Shown here piece after piece: positions 24,072 to 32,750 of a stretch of DNA of 64,000 nucleotides. Below the pieces are notes generated by a model that was not told where the DNA came from, made no database searches, and saw only the letters and a list, made by a program, of their open reading frames with translations. Every line of letters starts with the position of its first letter. The stretch's first letter is position 1. Both the position numbers and the translations under genes were made by a program. This stretch comes from Actinopolymorpha sp. NPDC004070 (GTDB lineage: Bacteria; Actinomycetota; Actinomycetes; Propionibacteriales; Actinopolymorphaceae): contig NZ_JBEXMJ010000005.1 of the NCBI RefSeq assembly GCF_040610475.1, positions 133,631 to 197,630 of the forward strand. The letters run 5' to 3'.

Positions 24072-25322
24072 CTAGCTGTTGACATCTACTGAGTTCCCGT
24101 TGCGAAGACGCGACGATGCCGCGGGGGGGCCGTCGAGGGACTCGATGGTGGCGATGGACGGACCGCGGCGCGTACGCAGATCGCGGGAGACGGCCTCGGC
24201 GTCCCTGAGCGCCCGGATCGCGTTCGCGCCGGCCAGCTTGGCGAGGTCCTGTTCGGACCAGCCGCGTTCCAGCAGCGCCGCGAAGAGCAGCGGGTAGCCC
24301 GACACGTCGCCGAGCCCCACCGGGAACGTGTCGGTGCCGTCGTAGTCGCCGCCGAGCCCGATGTGGTCGATACCTGCCACCTCGCGTACGTGCTCCACAT
24401 GCGCCACCACGTCGGAGAGCGCGGCGTCCGGCTTCGGGTGCTCCTTGCGCCACTGCCGACTGAACTCGAAGAACGCACTGAGGTCGGTCGGGCTAATGCC
24501 CTGTGCCCGCGCCGCCTCCGACGCCTCCACCCGCCAGAGCGCGCACGCGGGTGAGACGAACTCCGGCACGAACGTCACCATGCACACGCCGCCGTTCGCC
24601 GGAAGCAGGGCGAGCACGTCGTCGGGGACGTTCCGCGCCACGTCACACACCGCCCGGGCCGAGGAGTGGGAGAAGATCACCGGCGCCTCGCTGCTCGCCA
24701 GAGCTGCCCGCATGGTGTCGGCGGAGACGTGGGACAGGTCGACGAGCATGCCCAGCCGGTTCATCTCGGCGACGACTTCCAGCCCGAACTTCGACAGCCC
24801 GCCGACAGCCGGCTCGTCGGTCGCGGAGTCCGCCCACGGAACGTTGTCGTTGTGAGTGAGCGTCATGTACCGCACGCCGAGCGCGTGCATCGCGCGGAGC
24901 GTGGCCAGCGAACAGTCGATGGAGTGGCCGCCTTCCATACCCATCAGGGACGCGATCCGGCCGGAGGCGAAAACCTGCTCCACCTCGTCGGCCGTGGTCG
25001 CCAACCCGAACGTGTCGGCGTACCGGCTGACCATCGCGTGCACGGCGTCGACCTGCTCCAGCGTCGCCGAGACCGCGTGGTCGCCCTGCAGCCGGCTCGG
25101 CACGTAGACCGACCAGAACTGCGCGCCGACGTGACCCTGCCGCAGCCGCGGGATGTCGGTCTGCAGGCTGGGCTGGTCGACGGCGATGTCCACCTTGTCG
25201 AAGTCGTACGCGCTGGCGTGCCGCATCGCGATCGGCAGGTCGTTGTGCCCGTCGACCAGCGGATGGGCGGCGAGCAGGGCCCGCGCTCGGTCGAGGTGGT
25301 CGGCAGGAGTCGTGGTGGCCAT
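24072..25322 (-). CDS. M19 membrane dipeptidase family protein (renal dipeptidase-like)
   Basis: A 416-residue zinc dipeptidase. The metal ligands and motifs appear in order: [10 protein letters not shown] (HxD), [10 protein letters not shown] (Glu ligand), LVDLSHVS (His), FSHSSARAV (His) and [10 protein letters not shown]. It hydrolyses dipeptides, including D-amino-acid-containing ones and some beta-lactams. There is no signal peptide, so it is cytoplasmic. The ATG at 25322 is preceded at six bases by CAAGAT, a possible leaderless -10. A perfect 7-5-7 inverted repeat (TGTCAAC/GTTGACA, 24066-24084) overlaps the stop codon and may be its terminator. Confidence 0.9.
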   Translation of the reverse strand: MATTTPADHLDRARALLAAHPLVDGHNDLPIAMRHASAYDFDKVDIAVDQPSLQTDIPRLRQGHVGAQFWSVYVPSRLQGDHAVSATLEQVDAVHAMVSRYADTFGLATTADEVEQVFASGRIASLMGMEGGHSIDCSLATLRAMHALGVRYMTLTHNDNVPWADSATDEPAVGGLSKFGLEVVAEMNRLGMLVDLSHVSADTMRAALASSEAPVIFSHSSARAVCDVARNVPDDVLALLPANGGVCMVTFVPEFVSPACALWRVEASEAARAQGISPTDLSAFFEFSRQWRKEHPKPDAALSDVVAHVEHVREVAGIDHIGLGGDYDGTDTFPVGLGDVSGYPLLFAALLERGWSEQDLAKLAGANAIRALRDAEAVSRDLRTRRGPSIATIESLDGPPAASSRLRNGNSVDVNS

Positions 25323-25360
25323 GCCCCGATCTTGCCGTGGGCGCCTCGCCGACATGCAGA

Positions 25361-25392
25361 AGGGCGGCCCTGGAGTGTTCCAGGACCGCCCT
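25361..25392. terminator. Terminator of groEL
   Basis: AGGGCGGCCCTGGA (25361-25374) pairs with TCCAGGACCGCCCT (25379-25392) with one internal mismatch and a GTGT loop. It follows the groEL stop on the minus strand. Confidence 0.75.
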
Positions 25393-25430
25393 GCCGCTGT
25401 GATGCGGGAGTTACCGGGCTTCGAGCGAAC

Positions 25431-27062
<1,632 letters not shown>

Positions 27063-27170
27063 CTAGCTGGATCCTCCCCCAGGTGGGTGGATGGTCGTGG
27101 GTTCGGGTCGACGCCCGCGACGGACGCTTCCCGGCCAGGCCGGGAACCTCGTCGAACCAAACCAAGTGGA

Positions 27171-27197
27171 TTGTCACTCGCGACCTTCGAGTGCTAA
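27171..27197. promoter_or_regulatory. CIRCE operator 1 (HrcA binding site)
   Basis: TTGTCACTC-N9-GAGTGCTAA. The right arm is perfect and the left arm matches the TTAGCACTC consensus at seven of nine positions. It is the groEL-proximal element. Confidence 0.8.
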
Positions 27198-27204
27198 CAC
27201 GTGT

Positions 27205-27231
27205 TTAGCACTCGCCCTGGGAGAGTGCAAG
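27205..27231. promoter_or_regulatory. CIRCE operator 2 (HrcA binding site)
   Basis: TTAGCACTC-N9-GAGTGCAAG. The left arm is perfect and the right arm matches seven of nine. It starts seven bases after CIRCE 1. The two perfect inner arms face each other and form an additional GAGTGCTAA-N7-TTAGCACTC palindrome (27189-27213). Confidence 0.75.
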
Positions 27232-27320
27232 CCGAGGGCGGGGAGGCCGGACAAGCCGAGACCCCGGCCCTCGCAGCGTGCCCATCGATCCTTCACCGAC
27301 GGACACACCCTCGCACACGT

Positions 27321-27451
27321 GTTGCCGCAGACGGGTTGCCGCAGACGGGTTGCCGCACACAGGTTGTTGCCGCACACAGGTTGTTGCCGCACACAGGTTG
27401 TTGCCGCACACGGGTTGCCGCACACGGGTTGCCGCACACGGGTTGCCGCGG
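27321..27451. repeat. Nine-unit minisatellite between cspA and groEL
   Basis: Contiguous units of GTTGCCGCACACGG (14 bases), some as GTTGTTGCCGCACACAG (17 bases, one extra GTT). Starts are 27321, 27335, 27349, 27363, 27380, 27397, 27414, 27428 and 27442; the last unit is partial. There are no spacers between units. It lies between the cspA terminator and the groEL operators. Confidence 0.85.
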
Positions 27452-27453
27452 AC

Positions 27454-27495
27454 ACGCCGGGGCCCGGACGGATCCTCCCGCCCGGGCCCCGGCGT
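27454..27495 (-). terminator. Terminator of cspA
   Basis: ACGCCGGGGCCCGG (27454-27467) pairs perfectly with CCGGGCCCCGGCGT (27482-27495) over a 14-base loop, 19 bases past the cspA stop. Confidence 0.8.
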
Positions 27496-27513
27496 CGCCT
27501 TCCGTGGTCTGGC

Positions 27514-27714
27514 TCAGACCGGGCGCACCTCGTGCGCTTCAAGCCCCTTCGGGCCACGGACGACCTCGAACTCGACGGCCTGGCCGTCGGCGAGGGACTT
27601 GTATCCGTCCATCTGGATCTTCGACCAGTGGACGAAGACGTCGTTACCGTCGTCCACCGCAATGAAGCCGTAGCCCTTTTCCGAGTTGAACCACTTCACG
27701 GTTCCCTGCGTCAT
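27514..27714 (-). CDS. cspA: Cold shock protein, CspA family
   Basis: A 66-residue single cold-shock domain. RNA-binding motif RNP1 is [10 protein letters not shown] (about residues 13-22) and RNP2 is DVFVHWSKI (about 25-33). The usual KWFNSEKG opening is present. It binds single-stranded RNA and DNA and acts as an RNA chaperone. The ATG at 27714 follows AGGAGAGG. A long leader is likely (see the promoter at 27874). It ends before a strong terminator. Confidence 0.95.
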   Translation of the reverse strand: MTQGTVKWFNSEKGYGFIAVDDGNDVFVHWSKIQMDGYKSLADGQAVEFEVVRGPKGLEAHEVRPV

Positions 27715-28027
27715 GCCCTCTCCTCAGACCCGTTCGGGTGTCAGACCCGCCCGGCGCGGGCCCGGGTCGTACTCACCGCACCCGTCCCGCGAGGGGAGGT
27801 GTTGCGATCGATCAGCGCGCATTCCCACCGTTGGCGGTCGAGCCGTTACGCACGATCATGGCGACCACGGCCGACCATAACCAAAAACGTGTCCGGTGTG
27901 GAGATGTCTGAACGATCTCGTTTGGGCCAGGTTCGGCCCCGTCACCCCACTCAGAATCACGGAACGTCAACGGTCTACTACATCGGCCACAGCGCGTAAC
28001 TACCATCCCGCTATGCAGGACAAAACG
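27715..28027. other. cspA leader and promoter region
   Basis: About 310 bases without a supported gene. On the minus strand TATGGT (27874-27879) is a plausible -10, which would give cspA a leader of about 150 bases, as cold-shock mRNAs often have. A short ACCCG-TT-CGGGT hairpin lies near 27727. A 64-codon open frame (27812-28006) was considered and not accepted. Confidence 0.45.
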
Positions 28028-29608
28028 TCAGCTGGCCAGCGGAGACGCCCCGAAGGATTCCGCCCAGTCGTAGGTCAGTTCCTCGTCGCCGGAGCGCCAC
28101 CGGCGCGGAACCGTCGACCACAACCAGTCCAGTGGCTCGAGCCCGCCGGGCTGCCCGCCGTCCAGGGCCAGCCGGACGGCCGCGCGCAGGTCGGCGTCCA
28201 CCTTCGGCGTACGGGAGGCAGGGTCCACCGAGACGAACAACGCCGTCCCCGAGCGGGCTACCAGGTCGAGGAACTGGCGGTTCTTCTCCCACGGCGTCAC
28301 CGGCGTGCACGGCACGCAGTCGGCGTCGGCGGCGAAGAACGCACCGTGCTGGGCGAGCCGGTACGCGAGCGTGTTGACGCCCATCCGGCGGGTGCGTTCC
28401 CAGTCCCGGCCGGAGGTGTCGTCACCGATCCGCTGCACCTCCACCAGGCCGGCGGCCAGGTGCCCGACGGTGTTGCAGCCGATCACCACCGCACTGCCGG
28501 CACCCTCGCGGATCGTCTCGTACAGCCGCAGCAGGATCTCGGCGTTCGTACGCCCGCGGTCGGCGAAGTGCCATCCGGGGTCGGTCAGCCCCGCACCCAT
28601 CGCCGGGCCGAACCGGCCGAACGCGTCGAAGGTCGAGAAGTCGTGCTTGACCAGCTCGAAGCCCCAGCCGACCAGCCGGGCCACGTCCTCGCCGATCGTG
28701 CGCAGGTTGTCCGGCAGGGTGAGGTCGAGCGGCTGCTCGCGTGCCGGGCGCGGGCCCGGCCGCAGCCGCGGCGGGTCGGTCACGGTGGACAGCGCGGCGG
28801 GGCGCATCCAGATCCCCGGCCGGGCACCCCGCGCCGCGATGTCGGCGGCGAAGCCCGGCATGTCGTCGAAGAGGCCGGGGACACCGGCGGTCCAGGGGCC
28901 ACCCGGGCAGACGCCACCGGGGCTCCAGCCGGCGTCGACGACACAGAACGGCCGCACCGGATGGCCGTCGGCGTACGACACGATCGTCTCGGCGTCGCGC
29001 AGGATCTGGGCGGGGCCGAAGTCGCGGCCGTAGGCGTAGTACCAGTTGTTGGCGCCGACCACTGGCTCGGCCACCGGCAGCGGGTCGGCGCACATCGCCG
29101 CTGTCAACCCGCGCTGGACGGCGTAGGGCGAGGCGTTCGCGTCGCCGGCGACCTCGACCACCGTGGCCGCGGACAGCACCCGATCCCCCAGCGAGACCGG
29201 GCCGCCGCCGTTGCGGACGTCGAGCCACAACGAGCAGCCGTCCTCGTCGACGGTCCAGGCGCAGAAGGCGTTCGGGCGTACGCGAACGCCCATGCCCGTG
29301 GTCGTCGCGGACACCGGGTCGTGCGCGAGCCACGACCACGGCAGCAGCCGCTCGGGCTGGTGGTGCCTCCAGGCGAGGTCACCGTAGGAGCGTTCCCAGG
29401 CGTCGCCGAGGACCAGCGCGGACGTGGCCACGCGGCGCCGCCAGCGCAGCACCACCCAGGACAGGCCGGCGTCCGGGCAGGCCACCGTGACGTCGAGACC
29501 GTTCGGCCCCTGGACCAGCCCGACCTCCACCTCGGCGGTGGTGAACCTGGTGGTCGGACCCGCGTCAAGGCGCGCTTGACGCGGGCCGTCGGTGCGCTCG
29601 TGCAGCAC
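28028..29608 (-). CDS. GH36-type alpha-galactosidase-like glycoside hydrolase
   Basis: A protein of about 526 residues. It has the GH36/melibiase barrel features: FCVVDAGWSPGG, RPGIWMRPAAL, FELVKHDFSTFD (with the candidate nucleophile Asp), and a later acid/base region around IGCNTVGH and RIGDDTSGRDW. No signal peptide is seen, so it is cytoplasmic. The substrate is not certain beyond the clan. The GTG at 29608 is tentative: the ribosome site is weak, and in-frame coding could extend toward the MoaD stop. A 27-base perfect palindrome covers codons 8-17. It follows the MoaD gene by 62 bases on the same strand. Confidence 0.75.
   Translation of the reverse strand: MLHERTDGPRQARLDAGPTTRFTTAEVEVGLVQGPNGLDVTVACPDAGLSWVVLRWRRRVATSALVLGDAWERSYGDLAWRHHQPERLLPWSWLAHDPVSATTTGMGVRVRPNAFCAWTVDEDGCSLWLDVRNGGGPVSLGDRVLSAATVVEVAGDANASPYAVQRGLTAAMCADPLPVAEPVVGANNWYYAYGRDFGPAQILRDAETIVSYADGHPVRPFCVVDAGWSPGGVCPGGPWTAGVPGLFDDMPGFAADIAARGARPGIWMRPAALSTVTDPPRLRPGPRPAREQPLDLTLPDNLRTIGEDVARLVGWGFELVKHDFSTFDAFGRFGPAMGAGLTDPGWHFADRGRTNAEILLRLYETIREGAGSAVVIGCNTVGHLAAGLVEVQRIGDDTSGRDWERTRRMGVNTLAYRLAQHGAFFAADADCVPCTPVTPWEKNRQFLDLVARSGTALFVSVDPASRTPKVDADLRAAVRLALDGGQPGGLEPLDWLWSTVPRRWRSGDEELTYDWAESFGASPLAS
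29559..29585. promoter_or_regulatory. 27-base perfect palindrome at the 5' end of the GH36 gene
   Basis: CCCGCGTCAAG, five bases, CTTGACGCGGG. Its core GTCAAG-N5-CTTGAC recurs at 48034-48050. It may be an operator read within the early coding region, or show that the true GH36 start is downstream. Confidence 0.45.
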
Positions 29609-29670
29609 GAACGCCGCGTCCGGAATCGCGGGCGCCGGCGCGGTGACGCCGCCCGTCGCCGCCGGTGAGC

Positions 29671-29952
29671 TCAGCGGGCACCGCCGGCGACGGCGGGGAT
29701 CACCGAGACCTGCGTACCCTCCGGGGTCGGGGTGTCCAGGCCGCCGGCGAAGCGCACGTCCTCCTCGCCGACATAGACGTTGACGAACCTGCGCAGCTTG
29801 CCTGCGTCGTCGAGCACACGCGCGCGGATGCCGGGGTAGTTCGCGTCCAGCGACTCCAGCACCTCGGCCAGGGTGTCGCCGTCGGCCTTCACCTCCGACG
29901 AGCCGCCGGTGTAGGTGCGCAGGATGGTGGGGATCCGAACCTTCACGCTCAT
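29671..29952 (-). CDS. MoaD/ThiS-family sulfur-carrier-like protein (CysO-type)
   Basis: A 93-residue beta-grasp protein, opening SVKVRIPTILRTYTGG and containing RRFVNVYVGEEDVRF. Sulfur carriers end in Gly-Gly, which becomes the thiocarboxylate. Here the end is AVAGGAR, so two extra residues follow the GG, and processing would be needed before activation. The position after threonine synthase matches the CysO-type gene of actinobacteria. Its ATG overlaps the thrC stop as ATGA, so it is translationally coupled and shares the SAM riboswitch. Role in cysteine or other thiocarboxylate-dependent synthesis is inferred. Confidence 0.85.
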   Translation of the reverse strand: MSVKVRIPTILRTYTGGSSEVKADGDTLAEVLESLDANYPGIRARVLDDAGKLRRFVNVYVGEEDVRFAGGLDTPTPEGTQVSVIPAVAGGAR

Positions 29953-31229
29953 GCGAGACCAGCCTCCGTGAATGCTTCGTACGTCGGGCGGATGGTGGCC
30001 TTCGGGCCGACCCTGCCGGCGATGGCGTCCAGGGTCTTCAGCCCGTCGCCGGAGTTGATGATCACGGTCTCGGCGGCCGGGTCGAGCTTGCCGGTGCGCA
30101 CCAGCTTCGCCAGCGTGGCCACGGTCACCCCGCCGGCGGTCTCACCGAAGATGCCCTCGGTGCGGGCCAGCCGGGCGATGCCGTCGACCACTTCCTCGTC
30201 GGAGACGTCCTCGACGGTCCCGCCGGTGCGCCGCACCACGTCCAGGACGTACGGCCCGTCCGCGGGGTTGCCGATCGCCAGCGACTTCGCCAGCGTCTGT
30301 GGCTTCACCGGGGCGACCACGTCGTGGCCGGCGTGGAACGCCGCCGACACCGGGGAGCAGCCGGTGGCCTGGGCGCCGAAGATGCGGTACGGCGTGTCCT
30401 CCACCAGCCCGAGCTCGACCAGCTCGCGGATGCCCTTGTCGATCTTCACCAGCTGGGCGCCGGACGCGATCGGGACGACGATCTGCTCGGGCAGCCGCCA
30501 GCCGAGCTGCTCGGCGATCTCGTACCCCAGCGTCTTGGAGCCCTCGGCGTAGTAGGGCCGGACGTTGACGTTGACGAACGCCCAGGTCTCCTCCTCGCCG
30601 GCGATCTCGCTGGCCAGGCGGTTGACGTCGTCGTAGGTGCCCTCGACGGCGACGAGCGTGCCGCCGTACACCGCGGTGGTGACAATCTTCTGCTGCTCGA
30701 GGTTGTGCGGCACCAGCACCACGCTGCGGATCCCGGCGCGGGCGGCGGCCGCGGCCACGGCGTTGGCGAGGTTGCCCGTGGACGGGCAGGCCAGCACCTG
30801 GAAGCCCAGCTCACGGGCCGCGGTCAGCGCGACGGCGACGACGCGGTCCTTGAACGAGTGGGTGGGGTTGCCGGAGTCGTCCTTGACCCACAGCCGGGCC
30901 AGGTCCAGGTCGGCGGCGAGCCGGTCGGCGCGCACCAGCCGGGTGAGCCCGGGCTCGGTGTTGGGGAACGACGCCACGTCGGCCGGCACGGGAAGCAGTT
31001 CGCGGTAACGCCAGATGTTGTGCGGGCCGGCGGCGATCTGCTCGCGGGTCACCGTGGGGAAGTCGTAGCCCACCTCGAGCGGGCCGAAGCACTCCGAGCA
31101 CGCGTAGTGGGCGCCGAGCGGGCTGCTGGCTCCGCACTCCCGACATCGCAGTTCGGTGGCGTTCCCGAAGGCGCCGGGGCGGATCGTGTGGGTGCCGGGC
31201 GTGGTGCTGTCGGCGTAGGTCGTCGTCAT
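29949..31229 (-). CDS. thrC: Threonine synthase
   Basis: A 426-residue PLP enzyme converting O-phosphohomoserine to threonine. An N-terminal zinc-ribbon-like pair CRECG and CSECFG (Cys 29, 32, 44, 47) precedes the fold. The PLP lysine is K127 in GNPTHSFKDRV. The phosphate-binding and cofactor loops include CPSTGNLANAVAAAAA and IINSGDGLKTLD. The ATG at 31229 follows AGGAGAGG. This ribosome site directly abuts the closing helix of a SAM-I riboswitch. The gene leads an operon with MoaD and possibly the GH36 gene. Confidence 0.95.
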   Translation of the reverse strand: MTTTYADSTTPGTHTIRPGAFGNATELRCRECGASSPLGAHYACSECFGPLEVGYDFPTVTREQIAAGPHNIWRYRELLPVPADVASFPNTEPGLTRLVRADRLAADLDLARLWVKDDSGNPTHSFKDRVVAVALTAARELGFQVLACPSTGNLANAVAAAAARAGIRSVVLVPHNLEQQKIVTTAVYGGTLVAVEGTYDDVNRLASEIAGEEETWAFVNVNVRPYYAEGSKTLGYEIAEQLGWRLPEQIVVPIASGAQLVKIDKGIRELVELGLVEDTPYRIFGAQATGCSPVSAAFHAGHDVVAPVKPQTLAKSLAIGNPADGPYVLDVVRRTGGTVEDVSDEEVVDGIARLARTEGIFGETAGGVTVATLAKLVRTGKLDPAAETVIINSGDGLKTLDAIAGRVGPKATIRPTYEAFTEAGLA

Positions 31230-31243
31230 GCGAGGCCTCTCCT

Positions 31244-31412
31244 CTCATCTTTCCCGCGTACGTCCGCTCGGGAGGTCGTCCCGGACGCGGAGTCGTGGGC
31301 CGGAGTTGGCACCGTGGCCGCCGTGGGCCTGCATGTACGCGAGACACACTCGTCGGCGGTCGGCCGGTTGCCGGGGCTTCGTCGGGCCGGTCCCTCTGCC
31401 CCTCTGGATGAG
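31244..31412 (-). promoter_or_regulatory. SAM-I (S-box) riboswitch upstream of thrC
   Basis: On the minus strand the S-box conserved blocks appear in order: CTCATCCAGAGGGGCAGAGG at the 5' end, GACCGGCCCGACGAAGCC then CCGGCAACC, GGTGCCAACTCC, and at the 3' end GGGAAAGATGAGAGG. CTCATC and GATGAG form helix P1. The thrC Shine-Dalgarno sequence (31236-31243) immediately follows P1 and no terminator stem lies between. Control of translation initiation is therefore likely: SAM would keep P1 closed and hinder ribosome access. Confidence 0.9.
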
Positions 31413-31588
31413 TTCCTTGTTCAGTTGTGGTGTTCAGTTGTGGCGGTTCGGCTGTGCGGCCCCTCCAGGGGCAAGCGGCGACGTCGGTCGTGTCACCGCC
31501 TGCGGGCGAGCCTAACGGGTAGGTCCGGGCGAACGTCGACAGCGTTCAGAATGCGAGACGAGCTGTCCGAATGGAGGACAAGCCGGGC
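31413..31588. other. Promoter side of the thrC leader
   Basis: Non-coding. A perfect 13-base duplication TGTTCAGTTGTGG lies at 31418-31430 and 31431-31443, directly upstream of the riboswitch. A GCCCCT-CC-AGGGGC inverted repeat lies near 31459-31472. The thrC promoter should be within this stretch, but I see no convincing hexamer pair. Confidence 0.4.
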
Positions 31589-31985
31589 TCATCGGGCCGG
31601 CCACGCCCCCGCCGCGGCCGTCGCGGCCGGCGTGGAACGCCGAAGCGGCGCCACCGCGGCCGGGCTTCGGGAACCGTCGCACAGCGCGACGGCGGCCACC
31701 TGGGCGGGCAGCGGGTTCAGCTCACCGTCGTCGGTGAACAGCCAGGTGTTGGCGCCCACGGCGGCCTGCCGGACCCCGTCCGGCGTACTGAAGACTCCGC
31801 GCTGTAGCCGAAGACCGCGCCGTCGTGGCCCCAGACGACGCCACCGGGAACACAGGGCACCTGCACCGGGAAGATCCCCAGGCCGTAGCCGAACTTCCCG
31901 GTGTCGGTCATCTGCGCGACCTGGGCCTTCGGCAGCAGCCGGCCGGTGAACAACGCGTGCACGAACGTCGTCTCGTCGCGGGTCG
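31589..31985 (-). pseudogene. Broken 3' part of a beta-lactamase-family serine hydrolase
   Basis: The minus strand reads DTTRDETTFVHALFTGRLLP, then FGYGLGIFPVQVPCVPGGVV, then WGHDGAVFGYSAES, the C-terminal half of a class C beta-lactamase/D-Ala-D-Ala carboxypeptidase-like protein with the HDG motif that replaces KTG. A frameshift near 31795 follows; in the next frame it continues STPDGVRQAAVGANTWLF to a TGA at 31589. The N-terminal half with the SxxK nucleophile is missing. The 5' edge abuts the stop codon of the next gene. Confidence 0.75.
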
Positions 31986-31987
31986 TG

Positions 31988-32572
31988 TCAAGCGCGCTTT
32001 ACACCCGCTCCGGTGAGGAGTCGCAGGTAGGCCGGCGCCGCATCGGGCACCAGCACCCGCAGGGCGAGGTCGCGGACCGAGGCCTTCGGCACCAGGAAGG
32101 CGGTCACGACGTTCTGGGTCTCACCACCGGGAATCGGATGCCGCAGGAACCGGCCGGTGTGCCGGAAGCAGCCGATCGCGGATTCCTTGACCTGCCGCCG
32201 GATGTCGGTGAAGAGCACGCCGGCAGGGTGCCAGGTGTGCCCTCTGCGGTCGGCGACGGAGAACTCGCAGCCCTGGATCCGGCGGCCCGCGGCGCGGTCT
32301 CGCGGCGTGACCATCAGCGCGACGTACACGGCGGTCCAACCCGCCCGCACCCGCAGCGGATGCCGCGGAGCGCTCGCGGTGAACGTCACCAGCCGCCAGG
32401 CGGCACCCGCGTACTCCCCGGTCCGGCCGACGGCGACCGTCTGTGCCTGCCGCATCACCGGCTTGCCGGGGTGGTCGGCCGCGACGGCATCCGTCACCGC
32501 CGCGAGCGGGAGCAGAAGGGCGAAGGCCAGCAGCCACCGCAGTCGTACGACAGAAAGCCAACGGCCGAGCAC
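31988..32572 (-). CDS. Secreted protein of unknown function
   Basis: A 194-residue protein with a signal peptide (LRWLLAFALLLPLAAVTDAVA, cleaved before ADHPG at about residue 32). The mature part is beta-rich. It includes WRLVTFTASAPRHPLRV, AGWTAVYVALMVTPRDRA and GCEFSVADRRGHTW, with two Cys that could pair. I do not recognise the family; the layout is like small secreted immunoglobulin-like domains. The GTG at 32572 is chosen to place the signal peptide at the N-terminus; no clear ribosome site is visible. It is divergent from the GT20 gene. Confidence 0.6.
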   Translation of the reverse strand: MLGRWLSVVRLRWLLAFALLLPLAAVTDAVAADHPGKPVMRQAQTVAVGRTGEYAGAAWRLVTFTASAPRHPLRVRAGWTAVYVALMVTPRDRAAGRRIQGCEFSVADRRGHTWHPAGVLFTDIRRQVKESAIGCFRHTGRFLRHPIPGGETQNVVTAFLVPKASVRDLALRVLVPDAAPAYLRLLTGAGVKRA

Positions 32573-32736
32573 ACTCGAAGGCCCACCACGCGATCCCACG
32601 CAGCAGATGTGCCCAGGTGGCGCGCCGCCGACCCGTCTGCGCACAGCTTTGTAACCGGCGGTGCGACCGCGCGGTGCAACCGGTTGGTCAGCGCTCCCGG
32701 CTGGCCTGAACGGCGGATGGGCCCGAGTCGAGGGCC

Positions 32737-32742
32737 TAGGCT
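32737..32742 (+). promoter_or_regulatory. -10 element for leaderless GT20 transcript
   Basis: TAGGCT lies exactly eight bases before the ATG at 32751, with no ribosome site. The hexamer and spacing match those of the hexosaminidase gene. Confidence 0.5.
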
Positions 32743-32750
32743 CTGTCGCC

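Noticed and set aside
24066..24084. TGTCAAC-TAGCT-GTTGACA palindrome as a regulator site
   Set aside because: It overlaps the dipeptidase stop codon, at the 3' end of its gene, so a terminator is the simpler reading.
27321..27451. Possible CRISPR array
   Set aside because: Units of 14-17 bases are contiguous with no unique spacers, and no cas genes are present.
27201..27673. Several overlapping long open frames on both strands encoding repeated VCGN or RLPHTGC peptides
   Set aside because: They come from translating the minisatellite and the cspA gene in other frames; no ribosome sites and no family resemblance.
27812..28006. 64-codon frame with a CGRCSRPL start that recalls small zinc-ribbon proteins
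   Set aside because: The second Cys pair is missing, there is no ribosome site, and the frame overlaps the likely cspA promoter and leader.
32037..32087. Signal of an insertion sequence near the serine-hydrolase remnant
   Set aside because: No transposase frame, terminal inverted repeats or target duplication could be seen there.
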